From NCBI GenBank assembly GCA_951804985.1, contig OX638131.1:37107544-37171543 (forward strand): a stretch of 64,000 nt of DNA, written 5' to 3'. Shown here piece by piece: positions 47,771-59,925 of this stretch (position 1 is the first letter of the stretch; each line of letters begins with the position of its first letter). The DNA is from Dryomyza anilis (taxonomy: Eukaryota; Arthropoda; Insecta; Diptera; Dryomyzidae). The notes beneath the pieces are model-generated. The model made no database searches, was not told the DNA's origin, and saw only the letters and a list, made by a program, of their open reading frames with translations. Position numbers and translations under genes: made by a program.

Positions 47771-48381
47771 TTATTCCGCTTCACGCTTAAATCTGCCTTC
47801 GGCATTTTTCTTGAAAGCTTCCAGGCCTTCCACCTGCCATCCTTTTTCCGGATCATTTGATATGGCCAGGTAGACCAGCACTGTGCCGTCGGGCAATGTC
47901 TTGGTGGACAGATAGGCCACGTTCTCAACTAGCCACGTTTTGGTCTCAGATTTTGGAATGAAATTGCAGGAGTTCATCTTGAATGCACCAAATATTTTTT
48001 CACAATAAATCACAGCTCAAAATCATCTCTATACCATATACTTACCCATTTTGTGTAAGTTTCTGTGGGCTGATGCCTACAAGTCCAGTCCAAAATTGTC
48101 AAATAGTACCTGATAAAGGTAACTGTATTTATTTTGACATCAATATTGGTGCTTTCAATAAATTTAACACATCTTTTAACCACCAAGTTGAATATTTCTT
48201 TATCTATTAAAATAATGCGGACATTTTTAATGAGTCGAGCAACATCATCACACAAACCTTTGGGCCAGAGCAATATTGTTTTCAATGATTTTGCGACGCG
48301 CAAGCTGTTTTGAAACTCCTCGTCCAATATTTCCGCCCTCGTGGCAACGTCGTCCACTGGCTCATCCGTCCCCTCCGCCAT
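47771..48381 (-). CDS. Two-exon gene of unknown function, about 180 residues
   Basis: Exon 1 48046-48381 (start MAEGTDEPVDD) and exon 2 47771-47977, separated by a 68-nt intron with perfect donor GTAAGT and acceptor CAAG, phase 0. The product is about 180 residues with no signal peptide or membrane helix. The N-terminal third is acidic then helical (LRVAKSLKTILLWPKG), the middle has FIRYYLTILDWTCRHQ, and the C-terminus is mixed strand/helix (GTVLVYLAISNDPEKGW) ending in a charged helix. I do not recognise the family. Codon use and the clean intron support a real gene. AATAAA on the minus strand at 47754-47759 lies 12 nt past the stop. It converges on Ly6-like gene 3. Unspliced, the first frame would end at 48010. 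Confidence 0.8.
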
Positions 48382-49161
48382 GATACTTGTCGTATGCGCT
48401 GTCGGATCTTATCCGTGGTTTTGTTTTGAAACTGAAATTTTGAATTTAGAATTTTGAATAGCAAATATTTTTGTTTAGTTTAATTAAATTTATTTTGTGT
48501 TCATAGTTCTAAAGAGAAAGCTTTTCCAAAGCACGAATTTCATTTCAGATTCCAAAGTGACTTGAAAAGTATTTTAACAACAACAAAAATTTTAAATATA
48601 ATCCAACATAATATGTGCTAATACTTAATTTAAAATTTTCGGATATTGTAACGCGTTACCAAAAATGAAAAAAGTAAAATTTATATGTACATTTTATATA
48701 ATCTAAATTAGCATAACATCTTATGTTGATTTGGTCCTGCTGTCTGTCTGTCCGTATGCCTGTATAATAGACTAATGTCGTATTGATGATTTTAAATTGA
48801 TACAAGTGCTCTATTGGATAATTGAGGTGCAGAATTTTTAACGAAATCCGAATATGTGATATTGACCCGCCGGAACCGCGTTCTGATACCTAAATCGATA
48901 ATTTTCAGAAATCGGATAAAATATATTATGCGGTATGATTTTCCCATGGATTTCAAAATACTAATCGCGACCTTATACTCAGTTTTTTTATTTTACCTAC
49001 AGTTTATATAAAAGTTAAAGAAAAAAAAATAGATATTTTCTGTATTTTGGACTTTAAAAATTGAATTTTCAGCCTGATTTCTTTTGTATTCCATTGATAT
49101 TTTGAAATAAATCCAATGAAATTTAACGGCAAAAATATAAAGTTTTATGTGTACCTATTAT
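48382..49161. other. Upstream DNA of the unknown gene, with a DINE-like patch
   Basis: Bases about 48640-48990 contain GCTGTCTGTCTGTCCGTATG and CCGCCGGAACCGCG. They resemble a (GTCY)n-bearing dispersed repeat but match neither family A nor B. The promoter of the minus-strand gene should lie just right of 48381; no motif is convincing. Confidence 0.4.
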
Positions 49162-49480
49162 GTAGCCGCGGTAGCTAAGTGGTTAGTGCGTTGGACTGCG
49201 AGCCGAAAGGTCCCCGGTTCAAGCCTGAACTGGGGCTAACAACATCTTTTCATAGACACATTTTTCTATACCGCGCTACCTCTCGTCAGTAAATGGCAAA
49301 CCTACGAGAGTAAAACCATTGCCTATGAAAAGCTCTCACCCGCCGTTCGGATTCGGCAATAAACTGTAGGTCCCACCACTTTGAGTACAAATATAACACG
49401 CACAGCTCAAAATGGTGAGAAAGCTCGGCCGAAGTTCTATACAGGACTGTAGCGCCAAACTATTATTATTATTATTATTA
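49162..49480 (+). mobile_element. tRNA-derived SINE, copy 4 (full length)
   Basis: The head GTAGCCGCGGTAGCTAAGTGG carries the A box, followed by GGTTCAAGCC as B box (about 49217-49226). The body ends in CTATACAGGACTGTAGCGCC and the tail is (ATT)n to 49480. It could be mistaken for a tRNA gene, but it has no proper acceptor-stem pairing and continues into the SINE body. Pol III transcription is inferred from the boxes. Confidence 0.88.
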
Positions 49481-52400
49481 TGTATTGCATGACATATGTT
49501 TTGTAATAAATAAATGAATACATCGTCACTATATTACCAAAGGGGCGAATGTTTAATTTTTAAAGAATACTGAATTTCAAAAATACTGAAAACAAAAACA
49601 TATTTAGGTGTTACCAGAGAGTATATATTTAATATAGAGTATCCATACAGGTGGTTTCGCTGCTACTTTTTTCAAATAAATTCATTATAAGGCGATGGAT
49701 TGCAATATATCTTGGTAAGTTTGGTTGCAAATTATCCGCGGACAGATCCAGTTTTGTGCACTGTTTTCCTTTGTTAACTTCAATCTGTAAAATTCCACTT
49801 CCACATAATCAATGTTTTCGGCAGCGACGCCAGCAAACTCGGAAGGAATCTCTATTAAAAATCTATACGCTCTGGTGTTACTGCTAGATATAAATGAAAA
49901 TGATTCAGGAGTGTCAAATGTAAATAGACATTTTTATTACACACGCTGCAAAAAAGGGCTCTGCCAAACATAATTTTGCATGCATTAACATGTATGTTTG
50001 GAATTTTATGTAAACATAATATATAATTGACTGATAAATGATTTGTAAACAAGGTTGTCTTGAGACTTGAACAGTGTGGTAATGAGCTCTGATTTACATC
50101 ATGATATCACGGAACCATATTTAATGTTGCCCCTCAAAATGGAGTCTAATGGAAACATAATAATTACTACATCCAAATAATATAAATATTTGAACCGAAA
50201 CATAAATATGTTCAAAATAAAACATGATTTTGAATGACCTGAATATAAATATGTTTCCAGTGAAACGTATCAGTTGTTTCAGTTCAAAAAGTAGTATGTT
50301 TGCATCGAAATATATTTAAATATTTTTAGAAAAAATCCTGAAAATAAAATAAAAATAAAATGTTGTTTTTATTTATTTATTTTATTAAAAAATTTTAAAC
50401 ATGCACAGTGGGAATTTATAATAATTGAATTCATATACAAATTTGTAAATGCATAAATAAATAATTGGTTTAAACTGCAAGTACAAGTGACAGCATCAAT
50501 GAATGCACAATTGCACCAGCAGACGCTAAACCAGACGATCCAGGCTCGCTTGATATTTGGTAAAGTTACAGTTGGTCTCAGTACAGCACATAGCGCAGGC
50601 AAGGAATTCACGGAGGCTTTTGTAAAAAAACATGCCAAATTCTGTTTGAAAATCGAAACACAGATTTTTATGTGTGGTTTTTTCACATTAGTTTCAGAAA
50701 TTATATACTGCACTATATTATACTCTGTTACTATTTGTACAATTTATATATTTATTTAATTTACAAATAACAAAATTATTACCGACGTTATATAACACGT
50801 TTTCTTAACGAACAACAAAAGACACGTACGCAAAAAATGACGATCACCGAGTATCAACTTTGTATACAAGAAGAGAGCATTTGAATTATTTTTTTGTTTC
50901 TTTTCGAACATCAGTATGTTTAATATCGTGCCCGTGCGTGTCCGTGCCTTCAAAATCAGGCACGCGCCTATTAAAGATTTCTACCCCAGTTTAAAAAAAC
51001 CCTTACTTCCAGCTTCAGAAAATGAAAATTTCCTGGTATTTTAACCTTTTCTTAAAAATCTGTTGTTTTAGTTTTACTTATGGATTTAAGAGAATAAAAC
51101 AGTATCAAACTTAATTTTTGAATTATTTATTACAGGGACTAAAACCTATTGGAATATCGGTACCGGTTCGGGTTCCAAGATTTTTAAAATTGTGGTTCAA
51201 CCAACAAATTCAATGGGTTTCGATTCCGGTTCCATTTATTTTTAATAACGGTTCCGATTCCAACCAGAAAAAATATATATGTTCCGATTCCAATTCCGGT
51301 TCAACACATTTTTAATAACGATTCTGGTTCCAAAAATCTAAACTGTTCCGGTATTATTTTTCACGTTTCGCTTGCTTTTTCATATTTTATCGTGTTTTGT
51401 TGTGTTTTTTCGTGTCTTTTAAAATACCGTGTTTTATCGTGCTTCTCGTGCGTGCCTGTAAATTTACTCGGCGTGCCCGTGCGTGTCCGTGCCATCAAAA
51501 ACAGGCACGCGCCCATCTCTACTCCAAACGACGACCAAAGAGACGTAGGTAGATAATTCTGCTCAAAGAGTGCCAACTTCGTATACAAGAAGAATGTTGC
51601 AAGAATACATTTATTTAAATACAATTTTTTTTTGTTTGTTTTTAAACATCAATATGTTCAAACGATGGCAAAATATGGCGTCGATAGAAAATGCTTCACA
51701 ACGTTGCCAACTTCGTCTGTCGATAAATTATCGAATTCAGACGAGCGTTGCGAACATACGTTGTATTTAGATTTGATTAGCACTTGCTGTGTTTCGAAAC
51801 ATAGTTTTAACCAAGTAAATTGCCAAGAAACAGTTTATTCAAATGCAATTAAAATTTTATGTTGGTATTGTAACATATTTATGGTAAATTTGACAGATGG
51901 ACAATATAATAATGTTTACACGTGAACAAAAATAAATTCAATTTCGATTATAATTTAATTACACTTCATTCCTAATACATGTATGGTAATTTCGTATTAC
52001 GTTTTAATTACATTCAAACATATTCAAACATATCTTTTCTATCCGTGCATGTATACAATATTGGATGCTGATTTTCGTTATCATATTTCAGCCCATAATT
52101 TCTTTTTTTTTATTCAAATAAACCTATTAAAGAAATATTCACACAAGAAAAAACACACACATAATTTTAAACTTTATTTGATTTATACTAATCATTTATT
52201 GTTTTTTTATTCTTGTTTATAATAACATATCGTACAATTACCAAACATTGTCCTAACGTATAAAAGAATCCATAGTTGTTCTTGAATTTGCACAATATGC
52301 GTTAGGGTATTATGGTAAAGTAATTTCTTAAAAGTGTTTTTAAAAACTTCATATATTAATTACGGATTCATAGCGCAAAACATGGAGCATAGACGTAAAT

Positions 52401-53726
52401 GGAAGATGGTTATGTACGGATTATTTTAGTTCAGTATTTCAGAGACTCGTGTGATGGATTTGTGTGATGTATAGAGTTGAAAGATCGTTCTATTGGTTGT
52501 ATGTATGATTTTCATAATATTGTATATAGAAACACTTAACATTCAGTCACATCATAATCGTGTTTTTTTTTTTGGTTTTCTTATCTCATTTTGTTGTATA
52601 TGAATATGAAGTTTGTTATTTTAGTCAGTTAATTGGTTATTTTATTTATTGTAAATTCTTTTTAACATTTTAATTAGACACTCAACAGTTAAAGAGATTG
52701 TTTATTAATGAACATTAAATTCTTCTTGTTTTATTTCTATTATATATGCTTCTTTCTATAATGTTAAAATGTTTGCGTTTTTTTTTTGTTTTTTTTTCAT
52801 CTATATTATTGTGAAGTTCACCTTGACTTTATGTTAACATTTTATTTCCTACACATTTTTGTACCATTACACTAAAAATTCTGTTAAAAAATATAGTATA
52901 TAACTACATATCCTTCAATCTACGGGCCACATGTCGTACATGCTTAAATAATGTTTAATAATTTCATTAAATATGCAAAAAAAAGATATAGATAAATAAT
53001 TCTTATGATATTTATTACTGCAGAGAGGGTGCAAAAAATCATTAGAAATGTTCAAAGTGCTCTAAAATGTTGATATGATAAATTTATATATTTTGAATAT
53101 GCATTAGTATTTCTATATGTGTGTCTAAGAGTCCTTAGAAATTGTTTAACATTTTCTATAGAATATACTATGTTAATGGTATTATTACTATTTGTTTTTA
53201 AATAGTTTAAAATGTTTGCAACGAAGTGAAAAATATGCCCAGCAAAATAGCAATAAAGAATTGGTAATGAGTACAGCAAATAATAGTTTTAAGTATTATA
53301 ATTACTAATTTCTATTAAATAAACAATTTAATTTTTATTTCGAATGTTTGAATTTTGTTTACGATATAGCATAGTTTAATTATAAGTTTTAAGATATACC
53401 TAAACTACAGGTACCAATACGTTTTCATTAAAATAGAAACCATTTTTGAAAACGTATTCAAAATAGGTATGAAATATATTCTATATCATTTTGAAGTCTA
53501 TTTCAGAAAAAAATGAATTGAAATGCATAAACTTAAATTAAGAATTGATGAAGTTAACTTTATAAATATTTTTTGAAATATAAAAAATACTTAGAAATTT
53601 GAAAATGATTTTCCAATTTAGATAATACCAAATAAAAACTCAAAATTTTAATTTGGTATTCAAAATACGAAATATAGTAATTTTATATTTATAAAATAAC
53701 AATAACATTTCATATATATATATATA
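49481..53726. other. Gene-free AT-rich DNA with shuffled repeats
   Basis: Bases 49526-49600 match the CCAAAGGGGCGAAT repeat. Bases 50816-50992 and 51440-51665 share GTGCCCGTGCGTGTCCGTGCC-like words and an ACTTTGTATACAAGAAGA segment in different order, suggesting rearranged copies of one element. Bases 51130-51350 are a degenerate run of GGTTCCGATTCC words. From 51,950 to 53,720 I see only AT-rich DNA. Frames of 60-114 residues here are not convincing. Confidence 0.4.
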
Positions 53727-55203
53727 TTTTTTTTTACAAATAAACCAACGCTCAGGGGATGCCCCCTATTCGTGCAATGCACAGTGTTGATCGTAAGAAG
53801 GGATGATAGGTTAAATGGAAGGGGGAAAGATGGAGTAGTGTCGGTGAATGTTTGTTTTGAACTTGCCAATATCAAAAATGTCGGGAAAAACAGACGCAGG
53901 GAGATTGTTTCACAAACGTATCGTGCGACTGAAGAACGAATTATCTGGGTAATGCGTGGTTCTATTGAGAGCCGAGTGAACTACGAAGGGGTGGGCTTGG
54001 TTCGATGCCCGAGTAGAACGAGAGGACACACGACCTGGTGGAATCAGGCCATGTATTTCCCTCGAACACTTACCATTGTAATACCTATAGAACAGGCTTA
54101 CACACCCTACGGTCCTTCGGTGCTCAAGAGAACCAATAGAGGATGAAATATTTTCATCCCCTATTAAATATATTGCACGCTGTTGGATTCGATCCAGGAA
54201 CTCCAAAGAAGATTTTGAAGCCCCTGCCCATATGTGCGAATTGTATTCCATCTTAGGCCGAATATAGGTGGTGTAGACAGTGCGCAAGTCAGCAGGAGTG
54301 AAGTATGTCTTACACCGTTTTAAAAAACCGAGGCACTTGGCCGCCTCTTTCGACACGTCAAATATGTGATCATTCCAACGGAGATCACATTGAATTGATA
54401 TGCCCAGAACGTCAAGATCAGCTGACTCTGCAATATCCACAGCACCCATATTAAGGGGAGGTAGGGTTGAATCCATTCTTTTGTGAGATAACAGACAACA
54501 TTGGGTCTTGCGTGCATTAAAATCAACTCTATTTGCAAGACCCCACTCGGAGATTGTTTTAACGTCATTATTGAGTGTGTCATTCATAGTGCGTCTTTTA
54601 CTCTCAATCTCCAAAGAGGTTGGGCGCTTTTTGAACGAGTATGAATGACAAATGTTGCTATCATCTGCAAAGGAATGGATTGGGTTCTGGGTCAATGACA
54701 GAAGGTCATTGATAAATACCAGAAATAGGGACGGGGATAAGACGGGTCAGTGAAGGTCTGGCCATTCATACTAAGAGTTGGAGTAGACGACGTCGTCTGA
54801 TTCTTCACCCTTTTTACAAATAACCAGAAATTTTTACTACCCCTGTGATAGAGTAGGACCTTTTTGCGCGCGTTTTGTTCGTGAAGAAACTTTTCGCGCG
54901 AGATCACAGCATTACAGCATTTCCTAGCCTGTATACGAAGTCTTTCAGTATCAGCATTCTTGTTAGAACGCCAAGTCTGAAAGGCTTCCTCTTTCGACAT
55001 GACTGCAATCCTGCAAGTCTCATTAAACCAAGAGTGGTCCTTAGATTTAATGCTAATTTTTTTAGAAGGTATGAAGGACCGCATACCTAATAAAATAATA
55101 TTTTGTACCATTACAGCCGCTGCATTTATGTCTCTGTCAGCGAAACACAATTTCCAATTAATGTTGCGAAAAAAATCATTGAACGCAACCCAATTTGCCA
55201 ATT
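53727..55203 (-). pseudogene. Non-LTR retrotransposon, deleted copy 1 (linker plus RT C-terminal part)
   Basis: Minus-strand remnant of a LINE. From its 5' side (55203) come an endonuclease-RT linker (FFRNINWKLCF..WFNETCR), then a junction near 54754 where most of the RT is missing. Next come [16 protein letters not shown], the catalytic-type box HSFADDSN, and the thumb/C-terminal part ([20 protein letters not shown]). The C-terminus is cut by TGA where copy 2 has TGG (RTIRL*). The 3' end has a T run on the plus strand (53727-53735), i.e. a poly-A tail. The 5' end is truncated. Resembles CR1/jockey-type insect LINEs; clade not resolved. Confidence 0.85.
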
Positions 55204-55769
55204 AAGAATATACCAAATGAAATTACAAAAAAAAATATTTAAAATACCAAAAAATTCGGAATATAATTTTCAAATTCAGAAGTACAAATGAAATACACAA
55301 ATTCCAATTTGAAATTAAAAATACCCAATTAAGACTAAAATATTCATTTGAAATACAGAAATTAAAATTGTTCAATTTATATTTTGAAAATAACAATTAA
55401 TAGTCATTTGTGTCATCTGTAATACAATAGAATTCAGTGAAATCCAATTTGAAAAATACCCAATTTTAAAACATACACTTCAAATCAGATTTGAAATTCC
55501 TATCATTCATTTAATACATGAAATACAAATGAATTTTAAAAAATTACAATTGAAATTTTTTAATTTACCAAATGAAATTCATTACTACCCTCTAAACATT
55601 TCAAAACATATATTATAATTATAATAAATGATTTCCAAATTATAAATTTTATTTTCATTTTTCTCAATAACATCCATAGTTTTTTCTATGTTAAGATAAT
55701 GTTTAATAGATTTGGATCAAGTATACCTTTAATTATAAGAATGCAAAATTTTAGTTCTAAAAGTCTCTA
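55204..55769. repeat. Degenerate AAATACCAATTTGAAATT-rich sequence
   Basis: Bases 55210-55610 are a loose array of AAATACACAAATTCCAATTT-type words without a strict period. Then AT-rich DNA. Not coding. Confidence 0.5.
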
Positions 55770-56090
55770 CACACAGAAAAATCCTCTTTTGGCTTGAGGT
55801 TGGAAGAATGAAAAAGTTAGTTGTACCAACTAACTTTATTCGGCTAAATCGAATGGTTTAAAATTTTGCTGGCGGAACTTCCATATTATCCTATACATAT
55901 GAAATATTAGTCTATACACACTCCTAATGGTTCTAAATCTGTACTAATTTGGTCTAAAACAGTTCGAAATTGGTTGCAGTATAAACAACTCTTTTTATGT
56001 TGGCAATAACAACCGACTAAGCGGTTGAGAGAACCGAATAAGTTGGTTGGGCAAAGAGTTGGTTGGCACAACAAATCTTTATTATGTGTG
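55770..56090. mobile_element. CACACAGAAAAATCC MITE, short copy with TA flanks
   Basis: 321 bp, left CACACAGAAAAATCCTC, right AACAAATCTTTATTATGTGTG, TA on both sides (55768-55769, 56091-56092). Carries AGTTAGTTGTACCAACTAAC and GGTTGGCACAAC words. Same family as 14287-15137. Confidence 0.8.
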
Positions 56091-57559
56091 TATCTCTACC
56101 TATTTGTTACGGTAAATTAAATTTGAAAGTTTGTAGAACATGTCATCACTACAAATGTTAAGAAAAAAAAATCGTAAATTTGTTCCCAACACATATTTTC
56201 TGGTGACACATTCCCATTACACTACTCAACAAAACGGTAATAAATATTTGACATGGGCATCCCATACATCAATTCTATATAACTCGCGGCTTCTGATTTT
56301 GACTACATACTATTTTTTTTCTATTAGGTAAGAAAATTGCTCTCGAAATTCTAAAAAGTGAATGAAAAGGGCCTAAAACCTTTTCATTCACTTTCTAGAA
56401 TTACAAAAATACAGACCCTTACACAACTAGTTTTTCACAAAACTGTAAACGCAATTTTTCTTTCAATTGTCAGAACTAATTACAATATACCAATAAATGC
56501 TATTATTCCGATAGGTTTTCACGATATTTGAATCTAAACTCAAAAAATATTGTTTTTTTTAGACTATTTTTGGCATTCTGAATCTAACGATAAATAAGAA
56601 AATGATATATGATTATGAGGACCATAGTTCAAACTATTGACGAAAATAACAAACTTTTTTTGTATCAGTTCTGATTTTTAAAATATGCTCTATCAACCTA
56701 GTTTCCGTCAAAACTGTTTAAATTTAAAATGTTTATATATTTTACATACAAATTACTGAAAAATAACCATTTTTAACAGAATTTTTCAAAACACGATACG
56801 TAATAGAAAAAAGAACTGAATAGAAAAAGAACTGCAATAAGAATAAGCATACTTTAAATATGAAGTAATGATATTTTCAGATAAGGGGAATTAGTATTTT
56901 GTTGACAATTGATTGTATAAAAGAGTACCAAAATTAAGTTCTCAGGGAATATTTTAAAAATTGGATCGATTAGAAAAAAGTTAGTAATTTTCGTAGTTAG
57001 TTTGGGCTATGCTCTAGAAAACCATTCATATTTTTTTTTGTTTATCATTAAAACCAAAATGGTAAATCAAATTCTCTAAAAAAAAACAAAAATGTCCGAT
57101 TTTAGATCCAATTATTTTAAAAACGTACTGAAATATTAACATTCATTATTAAAATTAGTCTGGATAATTTAAAGACAAATTGCGTTAAAGTTTTTTTGTT
57201 TAACTATTTTTCCACAGAACTATATTTGTTTTATTCGAAGTATTTCTCAAAAACGCTACGTAATAGAAAAAAAACTGCAGTCAAACTCAGCACAAACGAA
57301 TTTTATAGAATTGATGGAATGGTATGTTTATGGCAAAAATAATGTTGGGTGTTATTTTTTGAAATAGCCCAGTGTAAATGCGAAATAATTATTTGCATTT
57401 ATATGCGTTTAATAATATGGAACCTAAACGGGTACCGGTACCGTTTCGATTTTTGAAATCGGAACTAGAAACCTTATACTTTTTTTTATGTTGAAACCGA
57501 TACCGAAATCGGTATTATATAAAATCTTGGAAGCAGAACCGAAACCTTTAACCCAAAGA
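56091..57559. other. Gene-free AT-rich DNA
   Basis: Bases about 56500-56790 repeat 40625-40935. Bases 57420-57545 contain GGTACCGGTACCG and AACCGATACCGAAATCGG words, like the degenerate run at 51130-51350. Nothing coding. Confidence 0.45.
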
Positions 57560-58240
57560 TTTTTAGTCATTAATTTCATTTGCAATTTTCTGAAAAATCT
57601 CAATTCAATTTGCAATTTTCTCAATTTCAAATGAAAAATCTCAATTTTATTTGAAATTTTCTCAATTTTAAATGAAAAATTTCAATTTCATATCGAATTT
57701 TCTCAATTTCAATTTTAAAATCTCAATTATATTTTGAATAATTCAATTTCAAATGAAAAAATATCAATTTCATATGGAATTTTATAATTTAAAAAGGAAA
57801 ATCTCAATATAATATGTAATTTTCTCAATTTATAATGAAAAATCTCAACTTCATTTGTAATTTTCCCAATTTCAAGTGAAAAATATAAATTTTATTTGGG
57901 ATTTTATTTTAATTTTCTGAATTTCAAATGGAAAAATCTCAATTTCATGTCGAAATTTCTCGCTTCAAATGGAAAAATCTCAATTTCATATCGAATTTTA
58001 TCAACTTCAATTTTAAAATCCCAATTTTATTTCGAATTTTATTAATATAAAATGGAAAATCTCACTTTAATACGGAATTTTCTCAATTTAAAATTAAAAA
58101 TCTCAACTTCATTTGGAATTTTCGCAATTTCAAATAGAAAATATCAATTATAAGTATTTGGAATTTTCCCAATTTCATATGGTAAATGTAAATTTCATTT
58201 GGAATTATCTCAATTTTAGTTTATAACTTTTTAACCAATA
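57560..58240 (+). repeat. Large AT-rich minisatellite, about 42-bp units
   Basis: About sixteen degenerate units of the form CTCAATTTCAAATGAAAAAT + CTCAATTTCATTTGGAATTTT. Each unit is itself partly palindromic (ATTTCAAAT/ATTTGAAAT). Array edges are approximate. Confidence 0.85.
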
Positions 58241-58549
58241 TTCGTAATTTATTTTCTTAAATTGGGTTTTAAAGAGGATACATGGCGCTACATTACAATG
58301 AATAAAATCGTTTATAAAAATGTTTGTCCATATGTTTGCGCTACATTACATAAATTTGCATAAAAGCAAATTTATGTATTGTAGCGCAAGAAGACTAAAA
58401 TAATGAAAAATTTAAAATGGGCTGTATGTATTTCGAAAACTAGAGCCAGAACAATTTGAAAGATGTAGATTGTTTATATTGGTATAACAAATACCAAATA
58501 ATGGTTCAGATAACAAAATATGTGTGGAAATGAAAATCTGATATATAAG

Positions 58550-58751
58550 GTATACACTTGAAATATTAGTCTATACAAACTCCTAATGGTTTTAAATCTG
58601 TACTAAATTGTTCTAAAACAGTTCGAAATTGATTGTGGTACAAACTACAATTCTTTACATTTTGACAATAACAACCGACTAAGTGGTTGAGGGAACCGAA
58701 TAAGTTGTTGGGCAAAGAGTTGGTTGGCGCAACAAATCTCTATTCTGTGTG
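58550..58751. mobile_element. Right-half fragment of the CACACAGAAAAATCC MITE
   Basis: ATTAGTCTATACAAACTCC, GTTCGAAATTGATTG and GTTGGTTGGCGCAACAAATC run to TTCTGTGTGTG, matching 55905-56090. The left half is absent. Confidence 0.7.
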
Positions 58752-59100
58752 TGGAAAAGAATAAAAAGTATTAAAAAAACTATGTTTAATAAACGAAAAT
58801 AACCAAGCTTGACAATCGACTATAATGATAAATACGAACACAGAATTGCTTTTTGATAGAAAAAAATTTACAAACCAGTAATTTCTGTCTAAAGTGTAGC
58901 AAAAGTTGAAACCAATTTTTTTCTATTATTAAACTTTTCAAAATACCTTCATAAAACCAATTCAAACATTCGAAGTTAATTTCCTGAAATCTTACAAACA
59001 TAATAAGAAATCAACTATAACTATCAATAGATTCTATGACAATTGTAACAATAAATATAGGTAACAAAAAAGGAAAATAATTTTCTTCTTTTGTAATTTT

Positions 59101-59925
59101 TCAAACAACAATTGGTGTGCGTACATCAATCGTTTTGCTATCGGTCAAGGTTGATGACAACGAACACGATGTGTTGTTATTGATGTTGTTGACATCATCA
59201 TCATCATCATTATCATCACCAGCATCGTCTGTGGATTTGTCCCATGATTCGCCATTATTGTTGTTTATTGAATTTGTGTCGTCTCCATCCAAGATATTGA
59301 TGTGACGTGGTATGGCGTGAATTTCGACAATTTCCGTCAAGGTGACACTTTCACTGACACCGACAGGCGACGACAATAGCAACGGCGATGGTGAACGTAT
59401 GGCAAACATTGATGACGACGACGATGATGGCGATGCCGAAGTCGTTGATGTGGGTGATGTGACAATTGATGCACTACTCAATTCACAGACAGACGGTGTA
59501 GGTGGCGTTGGTGTCGTTGACTCTGCTTTTGGGTGTTCGACTGTTACAGATGACGATGATGTCGATGAGATGTGTGTAGTTGCAGTGACGCCCAGTGATG
59601 CGGATGCCGACGCCGATGAGGAGCTACATGTGTAAAATTGATTTATTTCCGTTGTAGTTTGTTCAATTCTTATTTGAAACGATCCACTTTTGTCATCGAC
59701 ATCTTCAACTGCATCGTTGTCATCTGCGACGTTGTCGTCGTCGTCGCCATCTTCGTCTGTCTCCGAGTTAAGGGTGTAGTAAACATTGACATTTTCATCG
59801 GGTCCCAGGAGACTGTGCAAGTGTCTGAGCAACTCATCCGGTTCATCATGCTGTGGCACAAACCTTTCCGAATACGTGTTAAACATAAAATCTTTTGAGC
59901 AATCTTCCTCACTTCGTTGACCTCG
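59101..59925 (-). CDS. In-frame extension after a UGA stop: Ser/Thr/Asp/Asn-rich tail (readthrough candidate)
   Basis: From the codon after TGA (59926-59928) the frame of the upstream exon stays open for 274 codons, to a stop at 59101-59103. It starts RGQRSEEDCSKDFMFNTYSE and continues with an ordered-looking segment (FVPQHDEPDELLRHLHSLLG). Acidic (DEDGDDDDN), Ser-rich (SSSSASASASLG) and Pro/Ser-rich parts follow, and the end is DSKTIDVRTPIVV. So long an open frame is not expected by chance in this AT-rich DNA, and it is less AT-rich than its surroundings. The stop context is TGA-C, the leakiest tetranucleotide known in flies. Alternatively an acceptor at CGAAG (just before TGAGG, about 59912) would join in the same phase and skip the stop, though it lacks a pyrimidine tract. 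A downstream ATG at 59886 could also begin a separate product. Confidence 0.65.
   Translation of the reverse strand, partial: RGQRSEEDCSKDFMFNTYSERFVPQHDEPDELLRHLHSLLGPDENVNVYYTLNSETDEDGDDDDNVADDNDAVEDVDDKSGSFQIRIEQTTTEINQFYTCSSSSASASASLGVTATTHISSTSSSSVTVEHPKAESTTPTPPTPSVCELSSASIVTSPTSTTSASPSSSSSSMFAIRSPSPLLLSSPVGVSESVTLTEIVEIHAIPRHINILDGDDTNSINNNNGESWDKSTDDAGDDNDDDDDVNNINNNTSCSLSSTLTDSKTIDVRTPIVV

Noticed and set aside
48010..48045. Unspliced end of the unknown gene's first frame
   Set aside because: A perfect GTAAGT donor and an in-phase acceptor 68 nt later give a longer, better-formed product.
49162..49245. Possible tRNA gene with A and B boxes
   Set aside because: The acceptor stem does not pair, the segment runs into a shared body and (ATT)n tail, and copies are dispersed, so it is a SINE head.
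53772..54146. 124-residue plus-strand frame, repeated at 61533-61907
   Set aside because: Antisense shadow of the LINE reverse transcriptase, present in both LINE copies.
59342..59635. 97-residue plus-strand frame, Asp/Val-rich
   Set aside because: Antisense shadow of the Ser/Asp-rich extension; the compositional bias keeps both strands open.
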